A stretch of DNA of 64,000 nt from NCBI GenBank assembly GCA_023423715.1, contig JAFAFC010000016.1:1-64000 (forward strand). Direction: 5' to 3'. Positions 50,451 through 59,830 of this stretch are shown here, piece by piece. The position numbers and the translations under genes were made by a program. The notes below the pieces were generated by a model. That model worked only from the letters and a program-made list of their open reading frames with translations. It did no database searches and was not told where the DNA came from. The stretch comes from Bacteroidota bacterium (GTDB taxonomy: Bacteria > Bacteroidota > Bacteroidia > Flavobacteriales > Weeksellaceae). How positions within the stretch are numbered: position 1 is the first letter of the stretch; each line of letters begins with the position of its first letter.

Positions 50451-51314
50451 ATGGATATTAAAGACATCGTCAAGAAAGTAAAACAAATCGAAATTCTTAC
50501 TCGAAGAAAGACCGATGCATCGCTGATGGGTCAGTACCACAGTGCGTTCAAAGGTCAGGGGATGACGTTTGCTGAAGTTCGGCAATACCAATTTGGTGAC
50601 GAAATTCGTAGAATCGATTGGAATAAAACGGCACGTTTCCAGGAACCTTATGTGAAAATAATGGAGGAGGAGCGTGAACTTTCTGTGGTGTTAATGGTGG
50701 ATATTTCGGCGTCTATGGATTACGGAACTCAACATTCTTTAAAACGAGAATATGTTGCGGAAATTTGCGCTAGTCTTGGTTTTACAGCGATTGGAAATAA
50801 CGATAAAGTTGGTTTAATTCTTTTCGCGGATAAAGTATATAAAGTGGTTCCGCCACAAAAAGGACGAAAGCATATGCTTTCTATTATTTCACAAATCCTT
50901 TCTACGCCTTATGTTCCTGCGGTTTCTTCGTTGGATAAAGCAATGGAATATATGATGAATGTTTTCAAAAAGAAATCCTTTGTTTTTATGTTTTCGGATT
51001 TTGAAGATGAGTATACTTCCCGTTTATTGGGCGTTGTTTCTAAAAAACATTCGGTTTTGGGCGTTCGTGTTTCCGATGATAAAGACAATGAAATTCCCGA
51101 TATTGGATATTCCCTATTTACGGATTCAGAAACTGGAAAACAAATTTGGGTGAACACATCCAATGCCCGTTGGAGATATCAGTTTGCCGAAGAGCAGAAG
51201 CAAAAATACAATCGCGTACGCGAAGATTTTAAAAACGCTTCCGCTGGATATATGAATTTGAAGGCTGGCGATGATTATGTGAAACAATTTTATCAATATT
51301 TCAGAACTAAATAA
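50451..51314 (+). CDS. DUF58-domain (VWA-like) protein
   Basis: This 287-residue protein carries the DUF58 signature GQGMTFAEVRQYQFGDEIRRIDWNKTARF and then a VWA-like fold with the MIDAS-type DISASMDYG. DUF58 proteins accompany MoxR ATPases almost universally and are probably their partners. It is 26 bases after moxR and 3 bases before the next gene. Confidence 0.9.
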   Translation: MDIKDIVKKVKQIEILTRRKTDASLMGQYHSAFKGQGMTFAEVRQYQFGDEIRRIDWNKTARFQEPYVKIMEEERELSVVLMVDISASMDYGTQHSLKREYVAEICASLGFTAIGNNDKVGLILFADKVYKVVPPQKGRKHMLSIISQILSTPYVPAVSSLDKAMEYMMNVFKKKSFVFMFSDFEDEYTSRLLGVVSKKHSVLGVRVSDDKDNEIPDIGYSLFTDSETGKQIWVNTSNARWRYQFAEEQKQKYNRVREDFKNASAGYMNLKAGDDYVKQFYQYFRTK

Positions 51315-51317
51315 GGA

Positions 51318-52238
51318 ATGAAGCTGATTGAGATGCGCATGAAAACTATTTTTTACACTTTTTTATTCATGTTTTTCGGAAGTTTTACTTTCGCACAAAC
51401 GATGTATTCCAATTTGGATAAAGAAAAAGTGTCTTTAGGCGAACCTGCGATTTATAAAATTAGAATTGAAAATTTAGCGGCAAAACCGATTCAAATTGCA
51501 CCGCGAAATGAGATGTTGCCTTTTCATTTTGAGGTGATTCGAGATTCTATCAATCAACAAGTTGATATTTACGAAAGAACGATTGAGTTTGCGGTGTACG
51601 AAGAAGGAACGTTTACGATTCCGAAATTTGATATCAAAATTGGTGATCAAGTTTTAAGTACGGTTCCGTATAAAATAGAAGTTGTTAATTCGGCTAAAAA
51701 AGAAGATCAAATCAACGATATCATGAATAACAAGGAAGTAAAACTTGATATTCAGGATTATTGGCAGATGTACAAATTGTATATTTTAGCGGCTTTGATT
51801 GTTATTGCATTGATTATTTTCACGTATTTATTAATTAGATACGGTAAAAAACGGAAATCGGCTCCAATTGTGACGACCAATCAAACGTTGAAAAAATTAG
51901 ATGCTTTAAAGAAAAAAGGCTTTATCGAAAGTGGTGACTATCGTTCATTTTATGTGGATTTAATTGATATTTCTCGAGATTTTCTTTCGCAACAATACCA
52001 TATTCCAGCGAACGTTTTGTTAACGGATGATTTGATTGCGTATATGAAAACCAAAGATTCCATTTCGCAAGAAGCTGATAAAGTCGTTGAAGACGTTTTC
52101 TTGAGAGGAGACTTGGTGAAGTTTGCAAAAACGTTCCCAGATAGCGCAACGATGGAAAAAGATTGGAACGACATCCGTGCTATGGTGAAAAACTCCATTA
52201 AGGATGTAGAACTTGAAAACTTAAGAAAAGATGTTTAG
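51318..52238 (+). CDS. Bat-locus membrane protein (DUF4381-like)
   Basis: This 306-residue protein has a signal peptide (MKTIFYTFLFMFFGSFTFAQ, which would suit the internal ATG at 51339 as the start). A BatD-like beta domain (about 25-135), one transmembrane helix (LYILAALIVIALIIFTYLLI, about 155-175) and a helical cytoplasmic domain follow, with the pattern FYVDLIDISRDFLSQQYHI. It resembles the extra BatD-like/DUF4381 member of bacteroidete Bat loci. It overlaps the BatA start by 8 bases. Confidence 0.72.
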   Translation: MKLIEMRMKTIFYTFLFMFFGSFTFAQTMYSNLDKEKVSLGEPAIYKIRIENLAAKPIQIAPRNEMLPFHFEVIRDSINQQVDIYERTIEFAVYEEGTFTIPKFDIKIGDQVLSTVPYKIEVVNSAKKEDQINDIMNNKEVKLDIQDYWQMYKLYILAALIVIALIIFTYLLIRYGKKRKSAPIVTTNQTLKKLDALKKKGFIESGDYRSFYVDLIDISRDFLSQQYHIPANVLLTDDLIAYMKTKDSISQEADKVVEDVFLRGDLVKFAKTFPDSATMEKDWNDIRAMVKNSIKDVELENLRKDV

Positions 52239-53235
52239 TAATTGGAATTTTGAGTTTTACAGCCCTTGGTTTCTGCTGCTTTTCTTGCTTTTAGTTCCTA
52301 TTTTTATTCGGGATCTTACAAAGAAAAGAAAGACGGGAATTAAAGTTCCAACCATCAATAATATGAAGGAGAACCGTAGTTTTCTATTCATTTTATTCAT
52401 CTTGAAACTAACGAAATACGGAATCCTTTCGGCTTTAATTATAGCATTAGCAAGACCAAGAACGTTTTCGGTTTCTCAAGAACGGGATGATACCAAAGGA
52501 ATTGACATGATTTTGGCGATCGACGTTTCGTATTCCATGTTGGCGCGAGATTTAGAGCCAGATCGTTTGCAAGCGTTGAAGAAAATTGCAATTGATTTTG
52601 TGAACAAAAGACCAAACGACCGAATTGGAATTGTCGCCTATTCAGGTGAAGCGATTGCGAAGGTTCCGGTGACTTTGGATCATCAGATTTTAAATGAAGA
52701 AATCCAAGAACTTAATTCAAATGAATTGTTGCAAGGAACCTCTATTGGTGATGGTTTAGCGGTTTCGGTTGCCCATTTGAAAGACAGTAAAGCCAAAAGT
52801 AAAATCGTGATTTTGATGACTGATGGTGTAAACACGGTTCCAGATGCGATTTCTCCTTTAGTAGGAGCAGAATTGGCGCGAAATAACAACATCAAAGTGT
52901 ATACAATTGGTATCGGAACCAATGGATATGCGTTAATGCCGACTGCGGTGGATAGTTTTACGGGAGATTTAATTTTTACCCAAGCCAAAGTAACCATTGA
53001 TGAACCAATTTTGCGAGAGGTTTCTCAAATTACGGGCGGAAAATATTATCGAGCGACCTCTACACAAAGTTTGGCGGATGTGTATAGTGAGATTAATCAA
53101 TTGGAAAAATCCGATTTGAAGAGCAATACCTTATTCAATTACGAAGAATATTTTAGAATATTTCTTTGGATTGCCTTTGGATTATTGCTTTTTGATGCGC
53201 TTTTGCGTTGGGTTTTATATAAGAGTATAGTATAA
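52231..53235 (+). CDS. batA: BatA, VWA-domain aerotolerance protein
   Basis: In this 334-residue protein the N-terminal helices (WFLLLFLLLVPIFIRD and LKLTKYGILSALIIALARP) are followed by a VWA domain at about 90-280, with the MIDAS motif DVSYSM and the conserved TDGVN. A C-terminal helix (IFLWIAFGLLLFDALLRWVLY) ends it. Bat proteins were linked to aerotolerance in Bacteroides and Leptospira. The MoxR-type ATPase upstream is the likely partner. Its stop overlaps the next ATG (TAATG). Confidence 0.9.
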   Translation: MFSNWNFEFYSPWFLLLFLLLVPIFIRDLTKKRKTGIKVPTINNMKENRSFLFILFILKLTKYGILSALIIALARPRTFSVSQERDDTKGIDMILAIDVSYSMLARDLEPDRLQALKKIAIDFVNKRPNDRIGIVAYSGEAIAKVPVTLDHQILNEEIQELNSNELLQGTSIGDGLAVSVAHLKDSKAKSKIVILMTDGVNTVPDAISPLVGAELARNNNIKVYTIGIGTNGYALMPTAVDSFTGDLIFTQAKVTIDEPILREVSQITGGKYYRATSTQSLADVYSEINQLEKSDLKSNTLFNYEEYFRIFLWIAFGLLLFDALLRWVLYKSIV

Positions 53236-54242
53236 TGGAGTTTAGTTTAGGAAATTACACCTATTTAGCTTTATTGTTGGTTCTTCCCGTTTTGGGAGGG
53301 CTTATTTTGAATTATATTCGTTGGCGAAAAGCACGGAAAAATCAGTTTGCAGACAAACGTTTTCAGGATCATTTATTTCCGAAAACTGGTTTTTTTTCGA
53401 AGTTATTTCCAGCGTTATATTTCATTGCATTTTTGTTTTTAATCTTTGCCATTATTGATCTTTTGGCGGGAAAAGAACAAATGAAAAGTCAGCAAAAAGT
53501 GAGTAATGTGATGTTCGTGATGGACGTTTCTAACTCGATGAATGCGGAAGATATTGAGCCAAATCGTTTAACGGAAGCCAAGAATATTGTCATTAATACC
53601 TTGCCGAAATTAGGTTCGGATCGGGTAGGTGTCGTGGTTTTCGCTGGCGACGCCCATAGTATTATGCCTTTAACAACGGATTTATCTGCTGCTGAAACGT
53701 ATATTGCTGGAATCGAAACTTCGATTGTTCAAATTCAAGGAACGGATTTTTTGAAGGCCATTGAAGCGGCTGTAAAGAAATTTAAAGGGGTGGCGAAAGG
53801 AGCTCGGCAAATCGTTTTAATCAGCGATGGTGAAGATAATGAAGGGAAAGAAAATGCGGCCATTGATTTAGCTAAAAAAGAAGGAATTCAAATTTCAACG
53901 GTTGGTGTCGGAACCAAAGAAGGAGCGCCGGTTCCCGAATATTTTTATGGCCAATTAATGGGCTACAAAATGAATCGAAATGGTGAAACAGTAATAAGTC
54001 AAAGGCAGGAAAATGCCTTGAAAAATATGGCTAATAAAACGGGCGGAACCTACATTGACGGAAATTCTATGGAAGATGCGGTGAGCAAGTTAACGCACCA
54101 TTTAAAAAACTCAACAACATCATCTACGGTTATGGTTGATAGCCACAATGCGATTCATTATTATCAATATTTCCTAGCGGTTTCTTTATTCTGCTTTTTG
54201 ATCATCTATTTGTTCAATCCAAAGCGTGATTTGAATATTTAA
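53235..54242 (+). CDS. batB: BatB, VWA-domain aerotolerance protein
   Basis: In this 335-residue protein two N-terminal helices (YLALLLVLPVLGGLIL and LYFIAFLFLIFAIIDLL), the VWA domain with MIDAS DVSNSM at about 97-102 and SDGEDNEG, and a last helix (YYQYFLAVSLFCFLIIYLF) match BatB. It shares the domain plan of BatA and is translationally coupled to it. It probably forms a membrane complex with BatA and BatC. Confidence 0.9.
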   Translation: MEFSLGNYTYLALLLVLPVLGGLILNYIRWRKARKNQFADKRFQDHLFPKTGFFSKLFPALYFIAFLFLIFAIIDLLAGKEQMKSQQKVSNVMFVMDVSNSMNAEDIEPNRLTEAKNIVINTLPKLGSDRVGVVVFAGDAHSIMPLTTDLSAAETYIAGIETSIVQIQGTDFLKAIEAAVKKFKGVAKGARQIVLISDGEDNEGKENAAIDLAKKEGIQISTVGVGTKEGAPVPEYFYGQLMGYKMNRNGETVISQRQENALKNMANKTGGTYIDGNSMEDAVSKLTHHLKNSTTSSTVMVDSHNAIHYYQYFLAVSLFCFLIIYLFNPKRDLNI

Positions 54243-54321
54243 AACCTTAAAATCAGTATAATACCAAAGACTTTAACCCAATTTTAACATTCTAGACCTT
54301 ACTTCTTAACAATTAAACGGA

Positions 54322-54329
54322 TATTTTTG
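54322..54329 (+). promoter_or_regulatory. -7 promoter element for batC
   Basis: TATTTTTG lies 7 bases before the batC ATG, so batCD can be expressed apart from moxR-batAB. Confidence 0.55.
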
Positions 54330-54336
54330 CAAGAGA

Positions 54337-55080
54337 ATGATGAGAAAACTCTTTTCCGCACTGATTTTGGTTATTAATCTGAGCATGCTATTTGCACAAG
54401 ATCAATACAATGCCTTGATTTTTGAAGGCAATCGGTCATTCGACTCTAAAAACTATGAGAAAGCTGCAACAAAATATATGGAAGCAGCAAAACTTAAAGC
54501 CAATGATTTCGGCTCTCATTACAATATGGGAAATGCTTTATACAAGCAGAAAAAGTACGATGAAGCAAAAGCGGAATATCAAAAAGCGTTGTCCTACGCT
54601 AAAAATCCTGACGACATTAATGCAGCCAATTACAATTTAGGAAACGCCTATATGCAATCCAACGACGCAACCAAAGCTGCCGAATTCTATAAAAAAGCTT
54701 TAAAGAAAGATCCATACAACGAGAAGATTCGTAAAAACTACGAAATCGCCATGTTGAAAAATAAAGATCAGAACAAGGATAAAAAAGATCAAGGCAAAGG
54801 TGGCGGTCAAGGTGGAAATGGAGACGGTAAAGATCCTAAAGAAGAACAAGACCCGAATGGTAAAAACCAACAAGGTGGCGGCAATGGAAATGAAAACCAA
54901 AATGGTCAAGGAGAAGGAAAAGACGCTAGTGATCAAAAGAAAAACCAAGGTGGCAAAATGCCGAAAGACTTAGAAGACGCCATCTTGAATAATATTAAAG
55001 GAAGAGAACAAGAAACGGCTCGAAAAATATTAAATAAAAACTCGTATACCGTGCCACAAAGCAACGAGAAAGACTGGTAA
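54337..55080 (+). CDS. batC: BatC-like TPR protein
   Basis: This 247-residue protein has a signal peptide (LFSALILVINLSMLFAQ), then about three tetratricopeptide repeats (residues 25-140; ALIFEGNRSFDSKNYEKAATKY, HYNMGNALYKQKKYDEAKAEY, NYNLGNAYMQSNDATKAAEFY). A low-complexity Gln/Gly/Lys/Asn tail (about 145-220) follows, and the C-terminus RILNKNSYTVPQSNEKDW-like ends directly at the batD ATG. BatC is the periplasmic TPR member of the Bat system. Confidence 0.88.
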   Translation: MMRKLFSALILVINLSMLFAQDQYNALIFEGNRSFDSKNYEKAATKYMEAAKLKANDFGSHYNMGNALYKQKKYDEAKAEYQKALSYAKNPDDINAANYNLGNAYMQSNDATKAAEFYKKALKKDPYNEKIRKNYEIAMLKNKDQNKDKKDQGKGGGQGGNGDGKDPKEEQDPNGKNQQGGGNGNENQNGQGEGKDASDQKKNQGGKMPKDLEDAILNNIKGREQETARKILNKNSYTVPQSNEKDW

Positions 55081-56829
55081 ATGAAGCAAAAACTTTTGCA
55101 TACTGTATTCTTAATGTTAACTGTATTTATGTACGGTCAGGTAAATATTGGCCTCGTTACAGATAAAAAAGAATATACAACAAAAGATTTAGTCGTTGTT
55201 ACCATCGCGGTAGAGATTACAGGGCAAGATTTCGTACGTGAAGGTCCAATCATTTTACCCGATTTTTCCAAGTTTATTGAACGAGGGAGTTCTTCCCAAA
55301 TGAACACGTTTCAGGATCCGAATACCAATGAAGTGGTTAGTCAAATGCTTTATTTGGTACAGCTGCAACCAAGAAAGGCGGGAACATTTAAGATGGGATC
55401 TGCGATTGTTCGTGTTAATGGAAAACCGTATAAAACAGAACCTTTTGATATCGGTGTTGAAGAAGCGGGAGAACCCGTTATTCAAGCGCCGCAAAGCGAA
55501 GTTGTTATCAATTGGGAAATGCGTGAACGCGAAGTTTTCGCATATCAGCCTACAGTAGCGACTTTAAAGGCGTATTCTAAAAATTTCAATAGTCTTAGAC
55601 GTATTGGTGAAATTATTCTGCCTGTGCAATCCAATGTCGATTTTAAGCCAATTAGCACGAATCGTTCAGATATTGAGATGAATCAAAGAACGCACATGTT
55701 ATCTCAGATTTTAGGAATTTATCTTTTATTTCCGAAAGAATCTGGGAATTTAAGCATCAATCCTGTTATGGTGAAAATGAAAGATCACCATCATGTTAAA
55801 CAAGACCGAATTCGAGCTCAGAAATCCAATTTGTATGTGAAAGAGTTACCTGATGAGGCGCCTTTCAATTTTCAAAATGCGGTTGGAAATTATCATGTAG
55901 AAGTTTCTACCTCTTCAAAAGAGAAGTTTGTAGAGCTTCACAAACCCATGGAAATTGTTGTTAAACTTAATGGTCATGGGAATTTAAGTCCGGACCAACT
56001 TCCTGTTTTAAAACAGACGGGGAATTACAAAATTTTCCCTCCGAAAATCATTAAAAATGTAAAAACCAATGATTCAGGAATGGTTGGAAGCATTGAGGCG
56101 CATTATGTTGTGGTTCCACAAAAAGCTGGAAATTTGAATATTCAAGCAGAAGATTTTGCCTTTTTCAATCCTGATGAAAAGAAATATGTGAATCTTGGTC
56201 AGAAATCACTTCCCGTTAAAGTAATGACAGCAGAGCAAATTGAAGCTTCTAAATCGACTTTGGAGAAAGTTAATGAATATACAAGTACGGTTTTAAATAA
56301 CGTACCACTTCCAATGATTAAAGAAGCGGATGTTTCCAAAGATCCCAAAGGAAAGGGAGTTATGGCATTTTTAGGAAATCATTTTGCCACTTTAAGTTTG
56401 GTTGCTGGTTTACTTATTGTTTCGTTGATTTTTATTCGACGAATGAAAAATGCGGAAGTTGAAGCGAATTCAGGAACAAAAACGAAAATAGAATCTATTG
56501 CAGAACTCGAAGAAAAAATAAAAAGCAATCAAAAAGTGGACTTTTCTGCTCGATTGGATTTTATGAAAAAGGAATTGAATTCAGAAAATGCACAAGGATA
56601 TTTTCAAGATTTTGATTTTCTAAAAAGAGAATTGAATGATTTTGCTTTAAAACAAGATTTTGCAGATTTAAAAGACTTAATACAAGCTAAAGTTTCTGAT
56701 AAGACCGCAGCAGAATATCAAAGTATTTTAGAAAAAATGCAGATGGAACGGTACGCGCCAGCGCCATCAATTGAGCTTTTGAAAGATTTACATCGTGATT
56801 TCGCTTTGATTCTTTCAAAAATTTCATAA
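55081..56829 (+). CDS. batD: BatD, oxygen-tolerance protein
   Basis: This 582-residue protein has a signal peptide (LLHTVFLMLTVFMYG) and several Ig-like beta domains (about 18-410) including the BatD signature NIGLVTDKKEYTTKDLVVVTI and VVVPQKAGNLNIQAEDFAFFNPDEKKYV. A transmembrane helix (FATLSLVAGLLIVSLIFI, about 435-452) and a cytoplasmic helical tail follow. It begins the base after the batC stop, so the two are one unit. Confidence 0.88.
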   Translation: MKQKLLHTVFLMLTVFMYGQVNIGLVTDKKEYTTKDLVVVTIAVEITGQDFVREGPIILPDFSKFIERGSSSQMNTFQDPNTNEVVSQMLYLVQLQPRKAGTFKMGSAIVRVNGKPYKTEPFDIGVEEAGEPVIQAPQSEVVINWEMREREVFAYQPTVATLKAYSKNFNSLRRIGEIILPVQSNVDFKPISTNRSDIEMNQRTHMLSQILGIYLLFPKESGNLSINPVMVKMKDHHHVKQDRIRAQKSNLYVKELPDEAPFNFQNAVGNYHVEVSTSSKEKFVELHKPMEIVVKLNGHGNLSPDQLPVLKQTGNYKIFPPKIIKNVKTNDSGMVGSIEAHYVVVPQKAGNLNIQAEDFAFFNPDEKKYVNLGQKSLPVKVMTAEQIEASKSTLEKVNEYTSTVLNNVPLPMIKEADVSKDPKGKGVMAFLGNHFATLSLVAGLLIVSLIFIRRMKNAEVEANSGTKTKIESIAELEEKIKSNQKVDFSARLDFMKKELNSENAQGYFQDFDFLKRELNDFALKQDFADLKDLIQAKVSDKTAAEYQSILEKMQMERYAPAPSIELLKDLHRDFALILSKIS

Positions 56830-56846
56830 TTCTCAAAAAAAATTGA

Positions 56847-56854
56847 TATTTTTG
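56847..56854 (+). promoter_or_regulatory. -7 promoter element for marC-like gene
   Basis: TATTTTTG lies 15 bases before the ATG at 56870. Confidence 0.6.
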
Positions 56855-56869
56855 CGAAATTTCTAATTT

Positions 56870-57472
56870 ATGGAATTCTTTGAACACTTTGACGTAAAGC
56901 AAACTTTATCCGCAACAATGGTACTTTTCGCCGTAATTGATATTTTGGGATCAATTCCTATTATCGTTAGTTTGCGTAAAAAATTTGGTCATATTGACGC
57001 TGGTAAAGCCTCTTTGGTTGCTGGTGCTTTGATGATTGGGTTTTTATTTGTTGGAAACAAGATTTTGAAATTTTTAGGAGTTGATGTCAATTCATTCGCA
57101 ATTGCCGGAGCATTTGTCATTTTCATCATCGCGATTGAAATGATCCTAGGAATTGAAATCCAGAAAAGTGGGGAAACGAAATCCGCTTCCATTGTTCCGA
57201 TTGCATTTCCATTAATCGCTGGTGCAGGTACATTGACAACGACTTTGTCCTTAAAAGCTGAATATTACGATATCAACATCATTGTCGGGATTATCCTGAA
57301 TACCGTTTTAGTTTACGTCGTTTTGAAAACCGCCAACTGGTTAGAGCAAAAATTAGGTGATGGAACGCTGCAAGTTTTGAAAAAAGTTTTCGGAATTATC
57401 CTTTTAGCGATCTCTATTAAATTATTTACTGCTAACTTTGCACAGTTATTTCAGACGTACGTCCATTTTTAA
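56870..57472 (+). CDS. MarC-family integral membrane protein
   Basis: This 200-residue protein has six hydrophobic helices and the MarC-family motifs VIDILGSIPIIVSL, FAIAGAFVIFIIAIEMI and PIAFPLIAGAGTLTTTL. The family (UPF0056) was once linked to multiple antibiotic resistance, but its role is unsettled. The small membrane protein gene follows after 11 bases. Confidence 0.88.
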   Translation: MEFFEHFDVKQTLSATMVLFAVIDILGSIPIIVSLRKKFGHIDAGKASLVAGALMIGFLFVGNKILKFLGVDVNSFAIAGAFVIFIIAIEMILGIEIQKSGETKSASIVPIAFPLIAGAGTLTTTLSLKAEYYDINIIVGIILNTVLVYVVLKTANWLEQKLGDGTLQVLKKVFGIILLAISIKLFTANFAQLFQTYVHF

Positions 57473-57483
57473 GAAATTAGATT

Positions 57484-57681
57484 ATGAAAACCGTTTATAA
57501 AGTATTTTTAGTATTATTCGTTTTGTTTATTGCATTCAATTTTTATGCGATTGATTACAATTTAGGCTTTATGCATGAAGATAATACCAAGTATATTTTT
57601 TCTTTGGCAGCTGCAATTCTTGGGCTAATTATTGTTTTCGTAATGGATACTTGGAGCCGAGTAGGTGCTGCTAAGAAATAA
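57484..57681 (+). CDS. Small two-helix membrane protein
   Basis: This 65-residue protein has two hydrophobic helices (VYKVFLVLFVLFIAFNFYAI and YIFSLAAAILGLIIVFVM) with a short loop. The family was not recognised. It is of the same type as, but not similar in sequence to, the protein at 35891. It is transcribed behind marC and overlaps the end of the convergent menF-like gene by 11 bases. Confidence 0.65.
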   Translation: MKTVYKVFLVLFVLFIAFNFYAIDYNLGFMHEDNTKYIFSLAAAILGLIIVFVMDTWSRVGAAKK

Positions 57682-58627
57682 CCATATTTTTCAATAACGC
57701 TTCCGATTTTAATTCGGTTTCTTGCCATTCTTTTTCAGGATTGCTAAGAGCTGTGATTCCGCCACCGACGAATAATTCGGCTTGGTTGGTGTAGAATTTT
57801 CCACATCGTAAATTCACGAAATAGTACGTTGTTTCTTTAAGTTGAATTTTAGAATAACCCGCGTACAATTCGCGATCAAATTTTTCGAATCTCGCAATGG
57901 CTGATTTACAAAAGTCTTTCGGAATCCCACAAACGGCTGGTGTTGGATGCAATTCTTGAATTAAATCTTCAACTTGAGATTCCTCTAAAATTCCTTTAAA
58001 ATCATTTCGCAAGTGTTTAATATTTCCTGACGGATGATCGTAGGTTTCGGATACGTGTAAATTCGTCACAAAACGTTTCATCCGTTCTTCAATATAGTTA
58101 GTCACGGGCTTTTGCTCTTCAATTTCCTTTTCCGTCCAATTTTCAGTAATGGGTAGCGTTCCAGCTAAACTCATGGTTTCAAAAACCTTGGTTTTTGGTG
58201 TATATTTTCCTAATAATTCGGAGAAAGCGCCCATCCAACAAATTCCATCTTGTACAAAAGCATACACGAATGCGGAAGGGTAGGTTTTAATTAGGTTTTT
58301 GAAGGATTCAACAATTTGGATGTTATTGTACTTAACTTGCTTTTTTCGAGCGATAACAAGCTTTGGAAGTTCATTTTCTTTGATGAATTTTACTGTCGAT
58401 TTTATTTTTTCAATATAGTCATCAAATGTTTCATTGGGAGTCGACTCATCTTTTGTAGGCAGCGAAAACGAAATGTCGTTCAATTCATCTTCAGAAAGTG
58501 GGAAAATCTCGCCTTGAATTTTAATTTCTTGGGAATTGTCGAACGAAAAAAAACTGATGAAATCTCCATCAGTATTTTCTTTCGTGCTATAAATAGTATT
58601 TTCAAAAGGAAGTCTGAAAATAATCAT
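57671..58627 (-). CDS. menF: Isochorismate synthase (chorismate-binding enzyme)
   Basis: This 318-residue protein has the chorismate-utilising fold, with LVIARKKQVKY, WMGAFSELLGKYTP, ETMSLAGTLPI, TPAVCGIPK and ERELYAGYSK-like (FDRELYAGYS) motifs. It converts chorismate to isochorismate, the first step of menaquinone synthesis. At about 320 residues it is shorter than E. coli MenF, lacking part of the N-terminal region, as is common in Bacteroidota. EntC is the alternative, but no siderophore genes are near. Confidence 0.85.
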   Translation of the reverse strand: MIIFRLPFENTIYSTKENTDGDFISFFSFDNSQEIKIQGEIFPLSEDELNDISFSLPTKDESTPNETFDDYIEKIKSTVKFIKENELPKLVIARKKQVKYNNIQIVESFKNLIKTYPSAFVYAFVQDGICWMGAFSELLGKYTPKTKVFETMSLAGTLPITENWTEKEIEEQKPVTNYIEERMKRFVTNLHVSETYDHPSGNIKHLRNDFKGILEESQVEDLIQELHPTPAVCGIPKDFCKSAIARFEKFDRELYAGYSKIQLKETTYYFVNLRCGKFYTNQAELFVGGGITALSNPEKEWQETELKSEALLKNMVIS

Positions 58628-58630
58628 GTC

Positions 58631-59065
58631 TTAAGGTAATTTAGAATGCGGAACAATATTGTTAGTCATCGTTGTATGGCAAATCAGGTTGCCTTTTTCG
58701 TCACGAATTTCAATTTGAGAAACATGTACCGAATGTCCTTTTCTAATAAACGAAGCCGTTCCGGTAACGATTCCTTCTTTTTTTGCTCGCAAATGATTGC
58801 AGTTCAAATTAGTTCCTACTGGGAAAAATTTGTCAATATCAACATGTAAATAAGATAAGCAAGAGCCTAACGTTTCCGCCAAAGCTGCGCTTGCTCCACC
58901 GTGAAGAATTCCATAGGGTTGATGAACTTTTGACGTCACAGGCATCGTTGCAGATAAGGTATCTTCGGTAACATCCGTAAATTTCATGTCTAAGGTTCCA
59001 CCCAAAGTTTTTGGTCCCCAATTATTTAAAAAATCGAGCGTTTCTTTCTTCTTTTGTTCGTCCAT
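58631..59065 (-). CDS. PaaI-type hotdog thioesterase, possible DHNA-CoA thioesterase
   Basis: This 144-residue protein is a single hotdog domain with the motif HGGASAALAETLGS (the HGG and the catalytic glutamate region) and NHLRAKKEGIVTGTA. Its location 3 bases before menF suggests it hydrolyses 1,4-dihydroxy-2-naphthoyl-CoA (MenI role), but PaaI family members accept many CoA esters. The domain is certain; the substrate is inferred from context. Confidence 0.82.
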   Translation of the reverse strand: MDEQKKKETLDFLNNWGPKTLGGTLDMKFTDVTEDTLSATMPVTSKVHQPYGILHGGASAALAETLGSCLSYLHVDIDKFFPVGTNLNCNHLRAKKEGIVTGTASFIRKGHSVHVSQIEIRDEKGNLICHTTMTNNIVPHSKLP

Positions 59066-59071
59066 AATCGT

Positions 59072-59644
59072 TTATTGAATAGTTGGATTCCAGTTTTCCG
59101 GAACTTTTGGTTGAATATTATATTTGATTAAATAGTCTGAAATTTCTTTCAAAATCTCTTCATAACTACTAGAAACAATTTTTTCGTACGGGATCTTATA
59201 GCCCAAATACATCGTTTTGGTACCGAAATCTCCAACGGCAAGACAAATAGGAACTTTTGCTTCTAAAGCCATATAATAAAAGCCTTTTTTCCATTTAGTC
59301 ACGTAGCTACGAGTTCCTTCGGGCGTAATCACCAAACTGAAATTGTCTTTTTTAAATTCATTCGCAACGAAATTGACTAAATCATTTTTTTGACTACGAT
59401 CAATTCCAATTCCACCCAAACCTTTCACAACACCGCCGTACCACGCTTTCGTGTGTGCATCTTTGATAATGACTTTTAATTTTTTGCCCAAAGACCAATA
59501 CGCCAGGTTTCCAAGAATATATTCGCTATTGTGGGTGTGTGGCGTTACTACTAAAATACAACGGTCTAGGTTGTCTACATCGCCATGAAGAACGACTTTC
59601 CAGCCAACAAGTTTTAAAAGTAATTTACCAAGAAATTTTTTCAT
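59072..59644 (-). CDS. PlsC-like 1-acylglycerol-3-phosphate acyltransferase family protein
   Basis: This 190-residue protein is a short PlsC-fold protein with the acyl-acceptor motif as HTHNSE (HxxxxE in place of HxxxxD), then GGIGIDRS and the EGTRS block (ITPEGTRSYVTKWKKGFYYMA). It is expected to acylate a lysophospholipid or related acceptor at the membrane. It is the first gene of a unit with the thioesterase (6 bases) and menF. A hairpin terminator ends about 20 bases before its start (see 59667-59698). Confidence 0.8.
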   Translation of the reverse strand: MKKFLGKLLLKLVGWKVVLHGDVDNLDRCILVVTPHTHNSEYILGNLAYWSLGKKLKVIIKDAHTKAWYGGVVKGLGGIGIDRSQKNDLVNFVANEFKKDNFSLVITPEGTRSYVTKWKKGFYYMALEAKVPICLAVGDFGTKTMYLGYKIPYEKIVSSSYEEILKEISDYLIKYNIQPKVPENWNPTIQ

Positions 59645-59666
59645 AAAAAATAGAGGTTATAAAATG

Positions 59667-59698
59667 CAAAAAAGTATAACCAAAGCAGGTTATACTTT
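59667..59698 (-). terminator. Terminator-like hairpin in the plsC leader
   Basis: On the - strand AAAGTATAACC pairs perfectly with GGTTATACTTT over 11 bases with a 6-base loop and runs into T. It lies about 20 bases before the plsC-like ATG and after a 20-codon ORF, so it may be an attenuator or the end of a small independent transcript. Confidence 0.72.
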
Positions 59699-59731
59699 AC
59701 AAATATATTGAAATATTATAGTTCTTGAAAC

Positions 59732-59794
59732 TTAAAATAGGCTGCAAACGAAATCGATCAGTTTGATTACGATTTCAAAAACGACTTGTACCAT
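59732..59794 (-). CDS. Possible 20-residue hydrophobic peptide (leader or small-protein gene)
   Basis: A 20-codon ORF encodes MVQVVFEIVIKLIDFVCSLF, an amphipathic, strongly hydrophobic helix. It is preceded by a consensus promoter (59831-59838) and followed by a perfect hairpin (59667-59698), all on the - strand. An ATG 8 bases upstream in another frame opens an 11-codon ORF that overlaps it. A peptide this short can arise by chance. The surrounding promoter and terminator make the transcript itself more credible than the peptide. The function is unknown. Confidence 0.4.
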   Translation of the reverse strand: MVQVVFEIVIKLIDFVCSLF

Positions 59795-59830
59795 AATGAC
59801 ATTTTTTTGTGTTGGTGTTTTTTTTCATTA

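Noticed and set aside
54700..54948. Antisense ORF with hydrophobic residues inside batC
   Set aside because: It mirrors the Gln/Gly/Lys-rich low-complexity codons of batC, so it is a shadow of the real gene.
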